From Kineothrix sp. IPX-CK (GTDB lineage Bacteria; Bacillota; Clostridia; Lachnospirales; Lachnospiraceae), in NCBI RefSeq assembly GCF_039134705.1, contig NZ_CP146256.1, positions 1 to 64,000 of the forward strand: a DNA stretch of 64,000 bases, in the 5' to 3' direction. This document shows positions 47,405 through 56,016 of the stretch, piece by piece. The notes beneath the pieces are model-generated. The model had not been told where the DNA came from. It ran no database searches and saw nothing but the letters and a program-made list of their open reading frames with translations. Within the stretch, counting starts at the first letter, position 1. Each line of letters begins with the position of its first letter. The position numbers and the translations under genes were made by a program.

Positions 47405-48349
47405 ATTTAAGTGATAAGTTCCTCGTTTGTTTTTCTTGGACAGATAGAGATTCTGATCCGCACTGCGGTATAAATGACTGAAGCTGCCGCTTATATTATT
47501 GATGAGGGAAATTCCGATAGAACAGCTTAGCTGTAGCTCATTGCCGTATTTGCGGGAGAGAGAAGAGAATTCATTAATGACGTTTTTCGCTTTTTGCTTG
47601 ATCAGTGATTTGTCCGATAGCTCCGGCTCAAAAACGGCAAATTCATCTCCGCCCAGCCGGCCCAGATACGCATTGCTGCTAAAAACAACGGTAAGCAGCT
47701 CTGCGAAATCTCTGATTACCTTATCGCCCTGCTCATGTCCGTATATGTCATTGATTTGTTTGAAATCATCGATATCTATCATATAAAAAACTCCTACTGG
47801 ATTGTTTTTTATATGTTTGTTAATGCACTGCTCAAAGGTACTATGATTAAGAAGACCTGTCATGGAATCCTGCTCTGCTTTTTTTTTGAACTTAGCAATA
47901 ATGGAATTGGCTTTTTCGGTTATTGACCTCGGGTAATGTTCATCATACCCCTGCTCTGTATTCGGTACGGAATGATGGATATGGAGTATTTTATAAGAAT
48001 TGCCTTTCACTTCATAGATAATGCTGAGGCGAGTATCCATTTCTATAAGAAGTTCTTTTTGTTTATTTTCTTTCTCTTTCATCCATAAGCAGCCGTATAC
48101 CAAATAAATACTTTCAGAAAGCTGGCGGCATTCATACCATTCACTTAAAATATCAAAAGCAATATCATCATCGTAATTATTCCAAACAGACTTAAAAGCG
48201 GCAAGGGAGGAAAATATTTCATGCTTTCCGGTACCTATAAGTATTAAGTCGTCATCAAAATAATTCTTGACACTGCCTTTGCTCCTTATCGGATTCAAAA
48301 GGTAAGTCTCACATAATTCTCGTGTAATTTCACATAACGTGTAATTCAT
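47393..48349 (-). CDS. Diguanylate cyclase with N-terminal SnoaL-like domain
   Basis: 318 residues, soluble. Residues 1-130 look like a SnoaL/NTF2-type domain (FDILSEWYECRQLSESIYLVYGCLWMKEK). The GGDEF domain at about 155-318 has the DIDDFKQINDIYGHEQGDKVI loop and the intact motif RLGGDEFAVF. No RxxD inhibitory site is visible five residues ahead. It should make cyclic di-GMP. No clear ribosome site was seen upstream of the chosen ATG. Confidence 0.85.
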   Translation of the reverse strand: MNYTLCEITRELCETYLLNPIRSKGSVKNYFDDDLILIGTGKHEIFSSLAAFKSVWNNYDDDIAFDILSEWYECRQLSESIYLVYGCLWMKEKENKQKELLIEMDTRLSIIYEVKGNSYKILHIHHSVPNTEQGYDEHYPRSITEKANSIIAKFKKKAEQDSMTGLLNHSTFEQCINKHIKNNPVGVFYMIDIDDFKQINDIYGHEQGDKVIRDFAELLTVVFSSNAYLGRLGGDEFAVFEPELSDKSLIKQKAKNVINEFSSLSRKYGNELQLSCSIGISLINNISGSFSHLYRSADQNLYLSKKNKRGTYHLNEDI

Positions 48350-48527
48350 TGGTCAATTCCCCTGATTATTGGAACTCCTCTGTCATATATCGGAATAATT
48401 TGTAAATTATTACTATTTTACTCCTTTGGTGCTATTTTTTCAATATCAAATTTCGCAATATGTGAATATAATTTTACCAAAACGGAATTAATAGAAGATA
48501 CACTATATGTGAAAGAAGGGGTGACTA

Positions 48528-48818
48528 TTGGTAAAATTCGGTATAAGGTTAAGGGCATTGAGGAAGGAAAGAAAATTGACGCAAAGGGTGCTGGCGGACC
48601 GGCTGGGTCTGGCGACAAGTGCAATCTGCTCCTATGAAGCGGGAACGAGATATCCATCTTACGAGGTATTGATAAAAGTGGCGGGTATTTTCCGGGTCAG
48701 CACTGACTATCTCCTGGGTATAGAAAAAAGCAGGTACATCGATGTGACGGAGCTTTCGGAGGAGGACATCGAGATACTGACTATGCTTGCAGATTCATTG
48801 CGCAAAAAGAAAAAATGA
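48528..48818 (+). CDS. XRE-family regulator, TTG start
   Basis: 96 residues. Helix-turn-helix in LRALRKERKLTQRVLADRLGLATSAICSYEAGTRYPSYEVL, followed by FRVSTDYLLGIEK and a short acidic-basic tail. TTG 48528 follows AAGGGGTG by about five bases; no ATG fits. Target unknown; it stands alone. Confidence 0.8.
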   Translation: MVKFGIRLRALRKERKLTQRVLADRLGLATSAICSYEAGTRYPSYEVLIKVAGIFRVSTDYLLGIEKSRYIDVTELSEEDIEILTMLADSLRKKKK

Positions 48819-48919
48819 AGGCAATTGAGAAAGCACAGGGTAGTTACAACTAACGGTTTAACATGCCGTATTTATGTGAATACTTATTATGTACAAATAA
48901 TATGAAAGAAGGCATAATT

Positions 48920-50263
48920 ATGGATTCCATATGGACAATGACGGCAGATATTTCTGGAAGGAAACCGCTATTAGATGATATAACAACAGACACGGTAGTA
49001 ATCGGCGGCGGAATGGCAGGTATATTGATTGCCTATTTTCTGGAAAAGAAAGGAATTCCCACAGTGGTGTTGGAAGCGTCGCGGATAGGGAGCGGACAGA
49101 CGAAGAATACCACGGCCAAGATTACTTTGCAGCATGGTCCTATTTATCATAAATTAATCGAGGAAATTGGGGAGAAGGACGCGAAGCTCTATGCAGAGGC
49201 AAACCGTCTCGCCATTGCCCAGTTTCGGAGTCTGGTAGAAGATAAACAGATTGATTGCATGTTCAGGGAGTGCTCGGCCTATCTTTATTCCTGTGAGGAA
49301 ACGGATATGTTAAAGAAAGAGGAAGAGGCAGCAAGGCGTCTTGGAATATGCGCGGAGCTTACGAACAAAACAGAGCTGCCTTTTCCGGTAAAGAGTGCAC
49401 TTAGGTTTTACGATCAGGCGGTATTCCATCCTCTGTTATTCTTGGAAAAAATATCCGAAAATATCACTGTTTACGAGGATACAAAGGTACTTGAGGTGGA
49501 ACGGACGGAAGAAGAAAATAAAATAATTACAAACCGGGCCTCGGTGAAGGCTAAGCGGGTGGTATTCGCAGCTCATTATCCTTTTATTAATATTCCCGGA
49601 TATTATTTCCTCCGGCTTCATCAGGAACGGAGTTATGTGATTACGCTTAAGAATACGAAGCAGATGGATCATATGTATATCGGTATCGACAAGGAGGGAT
49701 TTTCTTTTCGGAAAAGCGGAGATTATCTTTTATTAGGCGGCGGCGGTCATAGAACCGGAGAGAACACTGGCGGAGGAAGCTATCAGAAGCTGCGTATGGC
49801 TGCGGAAAAATGGTTTCCCGGATGTAAGGAAATCACACATTTTTCCGCGCAGGATTGTATGCCTCTCGACGATATCCCATATATCGGACAATTTTCAGCC
49901 TCCACTCCCGACTGGTTCGTGGCCACGGGATTCAGGAAGTGGGGCATGACAGGATCCATGGTCTCAGCAATGCTGATCAGCGATTTGATTGCGAAAGGGC
50001 AGAGTCCTTATGAGGAGCTTTTTACTCCCCAGAGATTTCATCTTCAGGCGTCGGCAGGCAGCCTCGCACAGGATGGTATCCAGTCGGTAAAAGGATTGAG
50101 CAAAGGAGTTTTCACTACCACGCCTAAATGTACCCATATGGGCTGCGCGCTGGAATGGAATCCGGACGAGTTAAGCTGGGACTGCCCCTGTCACGGCTCC
50201 CGCTTTGACGGCGACGGCAAGGTAATAGACAATCCGGCGATCGAGGATCTTGCAAATGAATAA
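48920..50263 (+). CDS. FAD-dependent oxidoreductase with C-terminal Rieske domain
   Basis: 447 residues. FAD-binding motif TVVIGGGMAGILIAYFLEKKG near 23-43 (DAO family). The C-terminal ~50 residues form a Rieske 2Fe-2S domain with CTHMGC and CPCHGSRFDGDGKVIDNP. ATG 48920 has GAAAGAAGG at a good distance; earlier ATGs (48863, 48902) do not. Substrate unknown. The next gene begins inside its last codons, so the two products likely work together. Confidence 0.88.
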   Translation: MDSIWTMTADISGRKPLLDDITTDTVVIGGGMAGILIAYFLEKKGIPTVVLEASRIGSGQTKNTTAKITLQHGPIYHKLIEEIGEKDAKLYAEANRLAIAQFRSLVEDKQIDCMFRECSAYLYSCEETDMLKKEEEAARRLGICAELTNKTELPFPVKSALRFYDQAVFHPLLFLEKISENITVYEDTKVLEVERTEEENKIITNRASVKAKRVVFAAHYPFINIPGYYFLRLHQERSYVITLKNTKQMDHMYIGIDKEGFSFRKSGDYLLLGGGGHRTGENTGGGSYQKLRMAAEKWFPGCKEITHFSAQDCMPLDDIPYIGQFSASTPDWFVATGFRKWGMTGSMVSAMLISDLIAKGQSPYEELFTPQRFHLQASAGSLAQDGIQSVKGLSKGVFTTTPKCTHMGCALEWNPDELSWDCPCHGSRFDGDGKVIDNPAIEDLANE

Positions 50264-51197
50264 TTTTCGGGGAGGACATAGAAAAAAGGCTTATTTTGAG
50301 GGCTGGTATTTAAAGCATCAAAAGGACAATATTTCCATAGCCTTTATTCCGGCATTTCACGTGAATGAAAAAGGGGAGCGCACGGCTTCCGTTCAGGTGG
50401 TGACAGCGGAGGGCACTTATTGTTTTTCTTTCGAAGAGAAAGAATTCTACGCTTCAAAAAAGCAATTTTATGTTAAAATAAATAATAATGTATTTTCTGA
50501 GGGCGGAATCAGTGTAAATCTGAAGAACGAAAATGTAACGATAACCGGTATCCTGTACTATTCGCCGTTTACTGAGCTTTTATCGGATATTATGGGCCCC
50601 TTTCGCTTTCTTCCCTTTATGCAGTGCCGCCACGGGGTTCTGAGCATGCTTCACAGCATAGACGGAAGGCTTACAATAAACGGCAGGGAGTATGATTTTT
50701 CCAATGGAACGGGATATGTGGAGAAAGATTCCGGCAGTTCCTTTCCTCTGTTTTATACGTGGGCCCAGTGTGTCGGCTGGACAGGAAAGAGGGATTGTTC
50801 CATGATGGCTTCTGCAGCTCATATTCCGTTTGGATGCTTTACGTTTACCGGCTGTATCTGTGCCATTTTGTATCAGGGAAGGGAGTACCGCCTGGCCACA
50901 TATATGGGAGCCCGGATTATGAAAAATACGCACAATATTCTGATTATAAAGCAGGGGAAATATAAACTTGAAATATATAAGGCAAAGGAAGAAGCGAAAG
51001 AGAACGGGAAACGCGCTGGGGAGAAAGAGGATAAGCTTTTGTTGTACGCTCCTCAAAAAGGCAGCATGCACAGGAAAATAGAGGAAAATATTGCATGCAC
51101 AGTCCGCTGTCGATTTACCGTTTCAGGAAAACCGATCTTTGATTTTACCGACCATAGAGCGAGCTTCGAATATGTGGGGCAGCAGGACGGATATTAA
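50256..51197 (+). CDS. Tocopherol-cyclase-like protein
   Basis: 313 residues. The start KAYFEGWYLKHQ, MGPFRFLPFMQCRHGVLSM, YDFSNGTGYVEKDSGSSFPLFYTWAQC and RLATYMGARI are the pattern of the tocopherol cyclase-like family (PF14249), found in many bacteria that make no tocopherol. Start ATG 50256 overlaps the oxidoreductase stop by eight bases; TTG 50250 is a less likely alternative. The true substrate is unknown. Confidence 0.8.
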   Translation: MNNFRGGHRKKAYFEGWYLKHQKDNISIAFIPAFHVNEKGERTASVQVVTAEGTYCFSFEEKEFYASKKQFYVKINNNVFSEGGISVNLKNENVTITGILYYSPFTELLSDIMGPFRFLPFMQCRHGVLSMLHSIDGRLTINGREYDFSNGTGYVEKDSGSSFPLFYTWAQCVGWTGKRDCSMMASAAHIPFGCFTFTGCICAILYQGREYRLATYMGARIMKNTHNILIIKQGKYKLEIYKAKEEAKENGKRAGEKEDKLLLYAPQKGSMHRKIEENIACTVRCRFTVSGKPIFDFTDHRASFEYVGQQDGY

Positions 51198-51261
51198 GGT
51201 ATGTCTAAGTGTCCGGTCAATAAGTTTACAGACATACATGGAAAGGAAGTATAGATACGAA

Positions 51262-52080
51262 ATGATAAAGGTGCAGATAAATGATTTCGATTTGGAGAAG
51301 ATAAGCAAATCCGGACAGTGCTTTCGGATGAATCCCATAATGGAACAGGAAAAGAAATATGCACTCATTGCCCACGGAGAATATTTGGAAATGGAAGAGA
51401 CGACGGATGGTATTTGCTTTTCCTGCACGCAGGAGGAATGGGATAAGCTGTGGAAAAACTATTTCGACTGTGGAAGAGATTACCGGAAAATATACCGGTC
51501 GGTGGACAAGACGGACGAATATATGCTGCGGGCAGTGAGCTGCGGCAGCGGTATCCGCATATTAAGACAGGAAATCTTTGAAACAACCATCAGTTTCATC
51601 ATTTCCCAGCAGAACAATATTCCGCGGATCAAGAAGTGCGTGCAATCGCTGTGCAGCAGCTTCGGTGAAGAGAAGTATAACATCCGGAGGGAGAAATATT
51701 ATGCCTTTCCCACGCCGGAGAGACTGGCAGGGCTGACCTTGGAGGATTTGCAGGGCTGCAATCTGGGCTATAGAAGCCGATACATATTGAAATCCTCCAG
51801 AATGATCGTGGAAGGAGAGATAGATTTTGCCGGACTTGCAGATATGACCTATGAGGAAGCCAGGGCGGAGCTGATGAAATTATGCGGCGTCGGCATCAAG
51901 GTGGCGGAATGTATCTGTCTTTTTGCTCTTCATCATGTGGAGGCATTTCCTGTGGATACGCATATTAAAACAGTGCTTTTAAAGTATTATCCCGATGGAT
52001 TCCCCTTTGAAAAATATGAAGGGTATGCGGGAATTTTGCAGCAATACGCATTTTATTATGATATTTACGGAGAAATGTGA
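51262..52080 (+). CDS. OGG1-type 8-oxoguanine DNA glycosylase/lyase
   Basis: 272 residues. Helix-hairpin-helix with the catalytic lysine Lys213 in LCGVGIKVAECICLFALHH and the conserved Asp232 in VDTHIK. The N-terminal half contains SGQCFRMN and ETTISFIISQQNNIPRIKK as in OGG1. It excises 8-oxoguanine from DNA. ATG 51262 is chosen because the protein begins at the expected place; AGGAAG lies 12 bases upstream, and an in-frame ATG at 51238 is possible. Confidence 0.88.
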   Translation: MIKVQINDFDLEKISKSGQCFRMNPIMEQEKKYALIAHGEYLEMEETTDGICFSCTQEEWDKLWKNYFDCGRDYRKIYRSVDKTDEYMLRAVSCGSGIRILRQEIFETTISFIISQQNNIPRIKKCVQSLCSSFGEEKYNIRREKYYAFPTPERLAGLTLEDLQGCNLGYRSRYILKSSRMIVEGEIDFAGLADMTYEEARAELMKLCGVGIKVAECICLFALHHVEAFPVDTHIKTVLLKYYPDGFPFEKYEGYAGILQQYAFYYDIYGEM

Positions 52081-52138
52081 TAGAATTTGATTAAATATAA
52101 TTTAGTAAGAAGTTTATGAAAGGGTATGGTTTAATTTT

Positions 52139-52936
52139 ATGGATAAAGAACTGAAGCTTGCGGTACTGATCGATGCGGATAATATTTCCGATAAGTATGT
52201 AAAGATTATTTTGGATGAAACGGCGAAAAACGGGATAGCGACATATAAGCGAATATACGGAGACTGGACCAACACGAGATTGGTGTCGTGGAAAAATGTA
52301 TTGTTGGATAACTCTATTACACCAATTCAGCAATACGGCTATACAACGGGAAAGAACGCCACAGATTCGGCGATGATCATCGACGCTATGGATATTCTTT
52401 ATTCCGGCACCGTGGGAGGTTTCTGCATCGTTTCTTCGGACAGCGATTTCACCAGACTGGCGATGCGGCTTCGGGAATCGGGAATGTATGTGGTAGGTAT
52501 GGGAGAAAGCAAGACGCCCAAGCCTTTTATTTCGGCATGTAACCAATTCAAGTATCTTGATATTCTGCTTTCCAAGGAACAGGAGGAAGAAAGCACCTCC
52601 AAGAAGGAGGAGTCCGCCGTGCTGAAGGCAGCCTCTAAAAATACCCGTTTGAAAAAAGCAGCAAAAGGGAATGACCCCAAAAAGGAAAAAGAAGAATTAA
52701 GGCCGCAGACAGACCTGGCCATGATAAAAAAAGCGATTATTTCATTGGTGGAGGAAGGCTCCGACGATGACGAGTGGATCCATTCCTCCGAGCTTAGAAA
52801 CCAGCTGGGCAAACGCTTTCCGGATTTCGACGTGCGCAATTTCGGACATTCCAAATTCAGTTCCTTTGTCAACTCGCTGAATATTTTAGACTGCGAGCAG
52901 GAGAAGAACATTGTCCGGTTCAAAATGAAGAAATAG
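52139..52936 (+). CDS. NYN-domain ribonuclease-like protein with OST-HTH domain
   Basis: 265 residues. The NYN domain (1-140) has the acidic residues of a PIN-like nuclease: LAVLIDADNIS, NATDSAMIIDAMD and SSDSDFTRL. A lysine-rich linker (about 145-185) joins it to an OST-HTH/LOTUS-type domain (about 195-265: LVEEGSDDDEWIHSSELRNQLGKRFPDFDVRNFGHSKFSSFV). This combination is taken to bind or cut RNA. The ribosome site is weak. Confidence 0.88.
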   Translation: MDKELKLAVLIDADNISDKYVKIILDETAKNGIATYKRIYGDWTNTRLVSWKNVLLDNSITPIQQYGYTTGKNATDSAMIIDAMDILYSGTVGGFCIVSSDSDFTRLAMRLRESGMYVVGMGESKTPKPFISACNQFKYLDILLSKEQEEESTSKKEESAVLKAASKNTRLKKAAKGNDPKKEKEELRPQTDLAMIKKAIISLVEEGSDDDEWIHSSELRNQLGKRFPDFDVRNFGHSKFSSFVNSLNILDCEQEKNIVRFKMKK

Positions 52937-52944
52937 CTGGCAAT

Positions 52945-53403
52945 CTATTTTTTAAATTTGCTATGCTCATAGTTATAAGGAATGCTGGTGCCCGCCACAA
53001 CGTCCTCTATTTTTTCGAGAATGAGCCAATCGTCCATATTGCCCTGATGGTCAAAGGCGAGGGGCGTTATTTGCTGTAAATTTTCTAATTCCACTAGACA
53101 AAGGCATTTTTTATGCCACCGGACCTTTTGCGACGGGGAAAGGCAGAGCTTATCCTGATTATCCGCCATAATTTTTGCGATTTCCTCTTCTGCCAGCTTT
53201 ACATAGTTTTGTACATCCTTTACGGTCGCCATTGCAGAAATGCTTGCGGTCCCCTTTTTCATCAGATATAGAGTTTCCCCTGGAAATACCCGGCTATGGG
53301 GAATCTTTCTTCCGGCGGCGCCTCGAATTAACATGCGCTGGTCCCCGGAAAGGATTTTTTCAAGCTCCATCTCCTTGTCATTGCAGTAAACCAAATGAAC
53401 CAT
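52945..53403 (-). CDS. Small PUA-like protein of unknown function
   Basis: 152 residues. MVHLVYCNDKEMELEKILSGDQRMLIRGAAGRKIPHSRVFPGETLYLMKK and the later ATVKDVQNY and WHKKCLCLVELENL resemble ASCH/EVE-type PUA-fold domains, but I am not sure. ATG 53403 has GGAGAA upstream. It overlaps the stop of the AraC-GyrI gene (TAATG), so they are co-transcribed. Confidence 0.6.
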   Translation of the reverse strand: MVHLVYCNDKEMELEKILSGDQRMLIRGAAGRKIPHSRVFPGETLYLMKKGTASISAMATVKDVQNYVKLAEEEIAKIMADNQDKLCLSPSQKVRWHKKCLCLVELENLQQITPLAFDHQGNMDDWLILEKIEDVVAGTSIPYNYEHSKFKK

Positions 53404-54260
53404 TATAAATTCTCCTTTCTGATGACGGGTATCCAAATTTCATATTTGGCATTTTCAGGGTCGGGAGAGAGATAAACCTCGATATCCGGTGCATTGCCAT
53501 ATTCGTATCCCGAGGAGGGAAGCCATTCCGTGACAATTCTTTTTTCTAATTCCTGGATAGACAAGAACTGTCCTTCTCCGCTGAATATAGCCCACGTTGC
53601 AGCAGGGACCGTGTATTCCTCAAAGTCCTCCGGCGCAGGCAGGGTGCTTGCAGCTGCGATATAGTATTTCCACTGTTTAAGCTCGTTACAGGCACTGACC
53701 CCCAATATGCCCATAGGCTGTATGTTCATGAATGAAGCGAGCATAGGTATCGTACCATTTACGGCAGCTTCCTGCCACATTTGCGGAACGATTTCAAAGT
53801 TTTCTTCAATATCCTGATGGAGCGGTTTAGAGACTCCTATAATTTTAAATGCGTCTTTCTTTTCGATTCTGTAATTCATTTCCGCTTCTCCTTTAATTGT
53901 TATTTTGAAGCTGATAGGAGGATAGGCTTTTAGGCTGATTCCCTCTGTTCTTGCCTGAGAAGGCGCTATGCCGTGAATGTTTTGAAATGCACGGTTAAAT
54001 GCGGTGGGCGAATCATAGCCGTATTTAAGGGCAATATCAATAATCTTCTCATTCCCGCCCTGTATATCCGCTGCGGCGAGGGACATCCGTCTCCTGCGGA
54101 TATATTCGGAAAGCGGCACTCCAGCCATATAAGAGAACATTCTCTGAAAGTGATAGGTGGAGCAGCAGGCTATCCTTGCAAGCTTGTCATAGTCGATATC
54201 CTTTTTCAAATGTTCTTCTACATAATTTATAGCGCTGTTAAATCGTTCTATCCATTCCAT
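53403..54260 (-). CDS. AraC-family regulator with GyrI-like effector domain
   Basis: 285 residues. Two helix-turn-helix units at the N-terminus (LARIACCSTYHFQRMFSYMAG, DIALKYGYDSPTAFNRAFQNIHG) and a GyrI-like effector-binding domain at about 130-285 (FKIIGVSKPLHQDIEENFEIVPQMWQEAA). Domain order is that of Rob/SoxS-like multidrug-sensing regulators. AAGGAGC precedes the start. Divergent from the WYL gene. Confidence 0.88.
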   Translation of the reverse strand: MEWIERFNSAINYVEEHLKKDIDYDKLARIACCSTYHFQRMFSYMAGVPLSEYIRRRRMSLAAADIQGGNEKIIDIALKYGYDSPTAFNRAFQNIHGIAPSQARTEGISLKAYPPISFKITIKGEAEMNYRIEKKDAFKIIGVSKPLHQDIEENFEIVPQMWQEAAVNGTIPMLASFMNIQPMGILGVSACNELKQWKYYIAAASTLPAPEDFEEYTVPAATWAIFSGEGQFLSIQELEKRIVTEWLPSSGYEYGNAPDIEVYLSPDPENAKYEIWIPVIRKENL

Positions 54261-54441
54261 AGTTTAGCTCCTTATGCTCTTAGTTTACTTAATACTAATC
54301 ATTTAATCCTCTCTTTTCATGCACCAAAATGAGAGTTAAAATAAATTTATCAAGAATACAGACCGTTGTAAAGCGAATTACATGCAGAAAGCATGCGTTG
54401 CTGAGAAGGTCGTGAACAGTATCGTAAAGAGGCAGATGAAT

Positions 54442-55419
54442 ATGCAGATTAACAGATTATTCGAAATTATATACATATTATTGGATAAAAAGACGGTTAC
54501 GGCGGCAGAGCTTGCGGAGCACTTTGAAGTGTCCGTCCGGACGATATTCAGGGATATAGATACACTTTCCCAGGCAGGAATCCCGATTTATACCATGAAA
54601 GGAAAAGGAGGAGGAATCCGGCTTACGGAGAACTACGTGCTGAATAAGTCGGTGCTTACACTGCAGGAGCAGCAAATGATTATGCAGGCCCTTCATGGAA
54701 TGAATGCGGTGCGGGAAGAGGAGATAAGGCCGGCGCTTTCTAAGTTGTCCGCGCTTTTTGGCGGAGAACAGGAGGATTGGATAGAGATAGAATTTTCTTC
54801 GTGGAACTCGGATGATGGGGTGAGCCAGAGATTCATAATACTGAAGGAAGCAATTTTTGCCCATAAGAGGGTGACTTTTATATATAGCGGAGCGAACGGA
54901 ACGAGCAGCAGGCGTCTCGCGGAGCCCTTGAAGCTCGTCTTCCGTGCCAGCTCGTGGTATCTCTATGCATGGTGCATGGACAAAGCAGACTTCCGGTTTT
55001 TTAAATTGAGCCGCATGGAGGAACCGCGGGTATTGGAGGAATATTTTGAGAAGAGGAAAAAGCCGGTTGCTCAAGGCAATCCGGTTTCCAAATACAATGC
55101 GGATTCCCCAGATGGTTCGACTTCAAACGTGGAAAAAGAAGCAGCAGGTGCAAAAAATATATATGCGGATGATATGATAACCGTAACAGCTCTTATTTCC
55201 GACAATAAGGCATACCGCATACTGGATGAAATGGATAAAAAGGATGTGGAAAAGCTCGAGGACGGCAGTTACAAGGTACGGATGCTCATGCCGGAGAACG
55301 ATTGGCTGTACCAGCATCTTCTGACCTTCGGAGCAGATTTGAAAATACTTGGCCCGGAAAGGGTAAGAGATAGAATGATAAAAGAGTTAGAAAATGCTTT
55401 GAAACAATATCAAATATGA
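54442..55419 (+). CDS. WYL-domain transcriptional regulator
   Basis: 325 residues. Winged helix LFEIIYILLDKKTVTAAELAEHFEVSVRTIFRDIDTL at the N-terminus, WYL domain at about 130-210 (RRLAEPLKLVFRASSWYLYAWC) and a C-terminal WCX part. I choose ATG 54442 since AAGAGG is correctly placed and INRLFEIIY is the standard start; ATG 54382 and 54436 are alternatives. The palindrome at 55414-55435 over its stop codon is a likely target, controlling the next gene. Confidence 0.87.
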   Translation: MQINRLFEIIYILLDKKTVTAAELAEHFEVSVRTIFRDIDTLSQAGIPIYTMKGKGGGIRLTENYVLNKSVLTLQEQQMIMQALHGMNAVREEEIRPALSKLSALFGGEQEDWIEIEFSSWNSDDGVSQRFIILKEAIFAHKRVTFIYSGANGTSSRRLAEPLKLVFRASSWYLYAWCMDKADFRFFKLSRMEEPRVLEEYFEKRKKPVAQGNPVSKYNADSPDGSTSNVEKEAAGAKNIYADDMITVTALISDNKAYRILDEMDKKDVEKLEDGSYKVRMLMPENDWLYQHLLTFGADLKILGPERVRDRMIKELENALKQYQI

Positions 55420-55435
55420 CATATTGATGTCATAT
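55414..55435. promoter_or_regulatory. Perfect 9-4-9 palindrome, WYL operator candidate
   Basis: ATATGACAT-ATTG-ATGTCATAT is a perfect inverted repeat across the stop codon of the WYL gene and upstream of the GyrI-like gene. Confidence 0.6.
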
Positions 55436-55540
55436 TATCCATGCTATTATGAATCCATACAAAGTGAAAGGAGGATTTCGGAATTATAAACCGGATGAGT
55501 CCAAGAAGCAATAAAAATAATGTAAGGAGAGAATGAGAGT

Positions 55541-55996
55541 ATGGATTATCAAATCGTAACATTGAAAGAAAAAAAGGTCATGGGATTGAATGCGCGGACG
55601 AGCAACGTCGATCCGGCAATGGGTGAAATCATTGGCGGGCTCTGGGAACGTCTTTTTGGGGAAGGGTTGTTTGATGCAATACCGGACAAAACAGGGGAAA
55701 GCTCCATCGGACTTTATTCGGATTATGAGGAAGGTGCGGCCGGGAAATACGACATAACCGTGGGCTGCGAAGTTAACAGTTCGGACAATGTCCTTAAGGA
55801 TATGGTACTTAAAGTAATTCCTGAAGGACACTATGCGAAGTTCGTAATTATCGGCGATATGTCTGCGGTGGGTAAATCCTGGGGCGATATATGGGCGGCG
55901 GACCTGAAGAGGACATTTACCGGTGATTTTGAGGAGTATGTGAGTGTCAGGGAAAATGGAGAATATGAAATTCATATTTATATTGCGGTAGAATAG
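55541..55996 (+). CDS. GyrI-like small-molecule-binding protein
   Basis: 151 residues, the whole length being a GyrI-like/effector-binding domain (QIVTLKEKKVMGLNARTSNVD, GLYSDYEEGAAGKYDITVGCEV, YAKFVIIGDMSAVGKSWGDIW). No DNA-binding part. WYL regulators are often followed by such a protein. TAAGGAGAGAATG upstream. Convergent with rarA. Confidence 0.82.
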   Translation: MDYQIVTLKEKKVMGLNARTSNVDPAMGEIIGGLWERLFGEGLFDAIPDKTGESSIGLYSDYEEGAAGKYDITVGCEVNSSDNVLKDMVLKVIPEGHYAKFVIIGDMSAVGKSWGDIWAADLKRTFTGDFEEYVSVRENGEYEIHIYIAVE

Positions 55997-56016
55997 TTGT
56001 GAGTGGAGTCGTCGGA

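Noticed and set aside
47378-47410. Ten-codon frame MARKRLYILI starting at the Fur stop codon with a nearby purine-rich site
   Set aside because: It is explained by the inverted repeat at 47367-47404 and the start-stop overlap is probably accidental.
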